From Panopea generosa (taxonomy: Eukaryota > Mollusca > Bivalvia > Adapedonta > Hiatellidae): DNA of 64,000 bases. The DNA lies in the NCBI GenBank assembly GCA_029582155.1, contig CM055905.1:64447952-64511951 (forward strand). The letters are read 5' to 3'. The notes below the pieces were generated by a model, which had not been told where the DNA came from, ran no database searches, and worked only from the letters and a program-made list of their open reading frames with translations. The stretch's first letter is position 1, and each line of letters opens with the position of its first letter. Positions 58,731 to 64,000 of the stretch are shown here, piece by piece. The translations under genes were made by a program, and so were the position numbers.

Positions 58731-58992
58731 GGCCACGGTCACCCTTATATTACGCCATCAACTCCAGACTGATTGTACCCATGTACTGGACAAAGTATAT
58801 AAAAGTGTTCAGCTTGTTAAGATAGAAATTGAAAACATTAATAATGTAACGATAAAATGTCTATAAAGAAACTCCTTTTTTACACGGACTAAATCGAATA
58901 GTTCAGAATACAAACAATTAAATATAAGTGAGTACAATCAACAAACTTATAACTCACAGAATATCTCAGATACATGTCCGTGGTATTTATAT
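58731..58992 (+). pseudogene. duplicated 3' end of the TRIM-like gene
   Basis: GGCCACGGTCACCC and then TACGCCATCAACTCCAGACT, AAAAGTGTTCAGCTTGTTAA and ATTAATAATGTAACGATAAA match 53063-53345, covering the last ~35 codons, the stop and about 175 bases of 3' flank. There are indels, including loss of the segment encoding SPKSL. It has no upstream coding part. It starts exactly where the R1 repeat breaks off. Confidence 0.85.
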
Positions 58993-59032
58993 TGGCTGGA
59001 ACAATGGTGTGATTTGATGTAATTTACCTGAA

Positions 59033-59132
59033 AAGAACCACCGTTGTTCCGCTAGTAATTGACAAAATGTCTCAAATACAGTTTTTGGAGCGTGCGAACC
59101 TCGAACCTACGACCTTCGCGGTGACAGGTAAA
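59033..59132 (-). mobile_element. tRNA-related dispersed repeat fragment (family of 25481)
   Basis: AAGAACCACCGTTGTTCCGC, AGTTTTTGGAGCGTGCGAAC, CTCGAACCTACGACCTTCGC and GGTGACAGG match 25481-25604 in order. Confidence 0.6.
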
Positions 59133-59416
59133 TTATTTTGAGACAGTTGTATTACCATCTATACATGTGTTCATAACTCATGATTACGTTTTAGCATATT
59201 CTATGTCGTAGTTACTTCCCTTTACTTAGAATAAGAAATACTTATATATATATAACATATAATTTGCCTCTATAATTACATGCGTTTCCATACCATGACT
59301 CACTTGCTACTTTGAAACTGAGCATTAAACATCTTAGTTAGAGCACACGCTTGGTGTCGTTCATTTAATTCCATTATTTTAATTGTACTATTATGTGTTC
59401 CTGTGTATACCACAAA

Positions 59417-59449
59417 GACGGCGCTTTAGACCACTCGGCAACGGAGGCC
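59417..59449 (-). mobile_element. Leu-tRNA-like head remnant
   Basis: The reverse complement reads GGCCTCCGTTGCCGAGTGGT then CTAAAGCGCCGTCT, the 5' half of a leucine-type tRNA, as at 27203. The 52-bp array starts directly beside it. Confidence 0.65.
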
Positions 59450-62160
59450 CCATTGTATGAACAAATATTCAAACACTTGTGATCATAACTTTGTGTAGTA
59501 TGCCATGTGTAAACAAATATTCAAACACTTGTGATCATAACTTTGTGTAGTATGCCATGTGTAAACAAATATTCAAACACTTGTGATCATAACCTTGTGT
59601 AGTATGTCATATGTAGACAAATATTCAAATACTTGTGATCATAACCTTGTGTAGTATGGCATGTGTAAACAAATATTCAAACACTTGTGATCATAACTTT
59701 GTGTAGTATGCCATGTGTAAACAAATATTCAAACACTTGTGATCATAACTTTGTGTAGTATGCCATGTGTAAACAAATATTCAAACACTTGTGATCATAA
59801 CCTTGTGTAGTATGCCATGTGTAGACAAATATTCAAACACTTGTGATCATAACCTTGTGTAGTATGTCATGTGTAAACAAATATTCAAACACTTGTGATC
59901 ATAACCTTGTGTAGTATGCCATGTGTAAACAAATATTCAAATACTTGTGATCATAACTTTGTGTAGTATGCCATGTGTAAACAAATATTCAAACACTTGT
60001 GATCATAACCTTGTGTAGTATGCCATGTGTAAACAAATATTCAAACACTTGTGATCATAACTTTGTGTAGTATGCCATGTGTAAACAAATATTCAAACAC
60101 TTGTGATCATAACCTTGTGTAGTATGTCATATGTAGACAAATATTCAAATACTTGTGATCATAACCTTGTGTAGTATGGCATGTGTAAACAAATATTCAA
60201 ACACTTGTGATCATAACTTTGTGTAGTATGCCATGTGTAAACAAATATTCAAACACTTGTGATCATAACTTTGTGTAGTATGCCATGTGTAAACAAATAT
60301 TCAAACACTTGTGATCATAACCTTGTGTAGTATGCCATGTGTAGACAAATATTCAAATACTTGTGATCATAACCTTGTGTAGTATGCCATGTGTAAACAA
60401 ATATTCAAACACTTGTGATCATAACTTTGTGTAGTATGCCATGTGTAAACAAATATTCAAATACTTGTGATCATAACCTTGTGTAGTATGCCATGTGTAA
60501 ACAAATATTCAAACACTTGTGATCATAACCTTATGTAGTATGCCATATGTAAACAAATATTCAAACACTTGTGATCATAACCTCGTTTAGTATGCCCTGT
60601 GTAAACAAATATTCAAACACTTGTGATCATAACTTTGTGTTGTATGCCATGTGTTAACAAATATTCAAACACTTGTGATCATAACCTCGTGTAGTATGCC
60701 ATGTGTAAACAAATATTTAAACACTTGTGATCATAACTTTGTGTAGTATGCCATGTGTAAACAAATATTCAAATACTTGTGATCATAACCTTGTGTAGTA
60801 TGCCATGTGTAAACAAATATTCAAACACTTGTGATCATAACCTTGTGTAGTATGACATGTGTAAACAAATATTCAAATACTTGTGATCATAACCTTGTGT
60901 AGTATGACATGTGTAAACAAATATTCAAACACTTGTGATCATAACCTCGTTTAGTATGCCATGTGTATACAAATATTCAAACACTTGTGATCATAACTTT
61001 GTGTAGTATGCCATGTGTTAACAAATATTCAAACACTTGTGATCATAACCTTGTGTAGTATGCCATGTGTAAACAAATATTTAAACACTTGTGATCATAA
61101 CATTGTTTAGTATGCCATGTGTAAACAAATATTCAAACACTTGTGATCATAACTTTGTGTAGTATGCCATGTGTAAACAAATATTCAAACACTTGTGATC
61201 ATAACCTTGTGTAGTATGCCATGTGTTAACAAATATTCAAACACTTGTGATCATAACCTTGTGTAGTATGCCATGTGTAAACAAATATTCAAACACTTGT
61301 GATCATAACTTTGTGTAGTATGCCATGTGTAAACAAATATTCAAACACTTGTGATCATAACCTTGTGTAGTATGCCATGTGTAAACAAATATTCAAACAC
61401 TTGTGATCATAACCTTGTGTAGTATGCCATGTGTAAACAAATATTCAAACACTTGTGATCATAACCTTGTGTAGTATGCCATGTGCAAACAAATATTCAA
61501 ACACTTGTGATCATAACCTTGTGTAGTGTGTCATGTGTAAACAAATATTCAAACACTTGTGATCATAACCTTGTGTAGTATGTCATGTGTAAACAAATAT
61601 TCAAACACTTGTGATCATAACCTTGTGTAGTATGTCATGTGTAAACAAATATTCAAACACTTGTGATCATAACTTTGTGTAGTATGTCATGTGTAAACAA
61701 ATATTCAAACACTTGTGATCATAACCTTGTGTAGTGTGCCATGTGTAAACAAATATTCAAACACTTGTGATCATAACCTTGTGTAGTGTGTCATGTGTAA
61801 ACAAATATTCAAACACTTGTGATCATAACCTTGTGTAGTGTGTCATGTGTAAACAAATATTCAAACACTTGTGATCATAACCTTGTGTAGTATGTCATGT
61901 GTAAACAAATATTCAAACACTTGTGATCCAAACCTTGTGTAGTATGTCATGTGTAAACAAATATTCAAACACTTGTGATCATAACCTTGTGTAGTATGCC
62001 ATGTGTAAACAAATATTCAAACACTTGTGATCATAACCTTGTGTAGTATGTCATGTGTAAACAAATATTCAAACACTTGTGATCATAACCTTGTGTAGTA
62101 TGTCATGTGTAAACTCATATTCAAATACTTGTGATCATGACATTGTGTTGTATTCCGTTT
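59450..62160. repeat. 52-bp tandem array (~52 copies)
   Basis: The unit is TGTAAACAAATATTCAAACA, CTTGTGATCATAACCTTGTG, TAGTATGCCATG. Variation is confined to a few positions (ACC/ACT, GCC/GTC, AAAC/AGAC, CAAACA/CAAATA). The last two copies (62100-62190) are strongly diverged, as expected at an array edge. The block 59450-59830 is repeated at about 59980-60380. Confidence 0.97.
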
Positions 62161-62489
62161 GTAAACAATATTCAAACAATTGTGACCTCGACATATTTAC
62201 AATTTACTAACTTAATTAAGAGCGTTTAGGGCCTAAAACCATAAAACAGTTCCTAACAATAAATGTCAATATACATATGCAGGTTTTATAAACAAAGTGC
62301 TTCTCGTAAATGTATAAAATACTTGTATTTTTTCATCAGGGTTAAATAAATATTCTAAGTTAATTATTATAAAAAAAATAATTAACAAAAAAGATTAAAA
62401 TTTTCCAAATAATTTAATTGTATTTTAGATAAATAGTAAACCTGTTTTCACAAATTTTCCCCAAGAACTTATTTTAAGACTGCATTTAA

Positions 62490-62755
62490 TATCAAAAGTT
62501 AATTATTTGAAAATAACATTTCATCTCAAAAGTTTAGTATTTGAAAGTCACATTTAATTAGAAAAAAATCGTTATTTGAAAATCACATTTCGTCTCATAA
62601 GTTAATTATTTGTAAATCACATTTAATCAGAAAAGTTCATTATTGGTAAATTTCATTTATTCTCAAAAGGTCATTATGTACAAATCACATTGAATCTCAA
62701 AGGTTCATTATTTTGTAAATTTCATTTATTCTCAAAAGGTTATTATGTACAAATC
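62490..62755. repeat. degenerate ~39-bp repeats
   Basis: TTATTTGAAAATMACATTT followed by CATCTCAAAAGTT-like words recurs about seven times with drift (TTAATCAGAAAAGTTCATTA, TTTATTCTCAAAAGGT). Confidence 0.7.
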
Positions 62756-62759
62756 ACAA

Positions 62760-63480
62760 ATCAAAACTAAATTACATAGGCCTTGTTTTTAAGCGTAAGA
62801 ATCATGTAACTGTGTGAAAAAGGGGGGCGTAACTGTGTAGTGAGACATATATACAGCCCATCATGTGTTGAAATTGGCGTTAAATTAATTGTTTCGTCAA
62901 ATCGACTGAGGAAAGTGTGCTTTTGACGACACAGCAATAAATACAAAGGAACACCAAATACATCAGAAAATGAGAACGTTTAAGATCCAGTAAGTGTTAT
63001 CTTTTACTTTTTATCTATTCTAGGACAAAACAAAAGTTATTTTGATAACAAGAAGCGCATAAACACGAGTAATAATTCACTTATGCTTCCATTCGATAAC
63101 ATTGAGCTATCAGTAACAGCAGATGATTAGATACTAGGTATAGATAGCAATAATATGAAATGGAATACATATATATTAAAAGATATCGTCTTGTTTGTGC
63201 GTGACATTTATCTAGGATACGGTCATATTTATCAATTGAACACAGTTATATATCTCATCTAAAGTACCACGGTACTTTAAAACTAACAACTTAAAGTTAC
63301 ATGTAGTATTATAGAAAGATATCAATATGTTAGTCCAGAAATCGCTCATCTATACTAATATAAAGTCTTTTGAACAAATTATTTTTTTATAAAAATATAA
63401 GTCATATACTAAATATCTTATAAAATGTCCCCTGCATATTTAAACGAATGTTTTCACATGAGACCAAATGATGAGCAAGA
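62760..63480 (+). repeat. dispersed repeat R2, copy D
   Basis: AAATTACATAGGCCTTGTTT, AAGCGTAAGAATCATGT and GTGTAGTGAGAC match the 3' part of copy B. ATCAATATGTTAGTCCAGAA, AAGTCTTTTGAAC and TATTTAAACGAATG match copy A's 3' part. It therefore links the two halves of the family. Confidence 0.65.
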
Positions 63481-64000
63481 CAAACACAGCTTCTATAATA
63501 CCGGAAATGGAATGTTTAAGGTATTTTGACATGTTCTTGAACGACATATGGAACGCCATTCCTCTTCTTTTTTTCAGTTTAAACATATTTTATTGCCAAA
63601 TAAACACATATTACAATATTTATCATGCATATAAGTCAAATACGATTTAAGGCAAAAGGGTCTGGCCACAAGTTCTCTCAACATTAGATTCGGCCATTCC
63701 CTTGAAAATAGCAATGCCGTTTCTTCAAATATATTCAAATACATTCATGAATTGGGTAAAATGTCAAAGTATAATTAAAGAAATTTTATGAAATTTGATG
63801 CACTTTGAAATATACTGTATTTGTTTTAAGAGGGCCCCAATAGAGATAGGTGTGCCAATTGAGTTGCGCTCTATAAATAAAGAATGTACTTACTTTCGTA
63901 AAACCAAAACTGTGTTAATTTAGAAAGAGACGTACATGTATGAATGACGCTATTGTTAGTAAAGAATATATAACCAGGTGCATATAGAAAGCTTATAATT
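63481..64000. other. right edge of window, nothing recognised
   Basis: AT-rich. A short stretch near 63827-63890 (GAGGGCCCCAATAGAGATAG) may be a repeat end. No gene supported. Confidence 0.4.

Overview
The window is animal nuclear DNA, AT-rich, intron-containing and dominated by repeats. Its content (tRNA-headed SINEs, small DNA transposons, many minisatellites, a TRIM-like gene without a RING finger, a CCP/sushi-LDLa gene, and a decayed member of what looks like a mollusc-expanded family) points to a marine bivalve mollusc. The species is not identifiable from sequence alone. A run of exactly 500 N at 13405-13904 is an assembly gap of arbitrary size.

Layout. 1-5.7 kb: a 21-bp minisatellite, a dispersed ~320-bp repeat (called R1 here), and a frameshifted two-exon pseudogene on the minus strand (1978-3096). 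5.7-9.4 kb: a 60-bp tandem array, a SINE with target-site duplications, and a long hairpin. 11.3-13.4 kb: a 70-bp satellite whose unit is a piece of the local SINE, running into the gap. 14-30 kb, minus strand: a gene assembled here from splice signals and phases, with a start codon at 28144, signal peptide, LDL-receptor class A exon, five CCP exons, and a candidate transmembrane/tail exon at 16041-16267. These exons join into one open frame of 470 codons including the stop. A sixth CCP exon (15781-15951) lies past that end. Its introns hold SINEs, MITEs, a Tc1 relic nested in a pogo-like MITE, and two copies of another dispersed repeat (R2).

30-45 kb is gene-poor: R1 units, a second full SINE, a 142-bp tandem duplication, a 1.2-kb CTA-type microsatellite, a perfect palindrome, a 27-bp array and a 29-bp array. 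45.4-53.2 kb, plus strand: a two-exon RING-less TRIM-like gene of 583 residues (B-box 1, B-box 2, coiled coil, NHL-like C-terminus). Its 6-kb intron is mostly 68-bp and 66-bp arrays plus one composite dispersed element. 53.7-64 kb: a 29-bp array, a LINE 3' remnant, a 33-bp minisatellite with higher-order structure growing out of a MITE, a stray copy of the TRIM gene's 3' end, and a 52-bp array of about 52 copies.

Function. The two best genes encode a predicted cell-surface or secreted complement-repeat protein and a cytoplasmic B-box/coiled-coil protein. Both types are expanded in bivalves and often linked to innate recognition, but nothing here shows that the two cooperate. The strongest general pattern is that several tandem arrays begin at, or are built from, mobile-element sequence. 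No prokaryotic operon, CRISPR or phage-type system is present.
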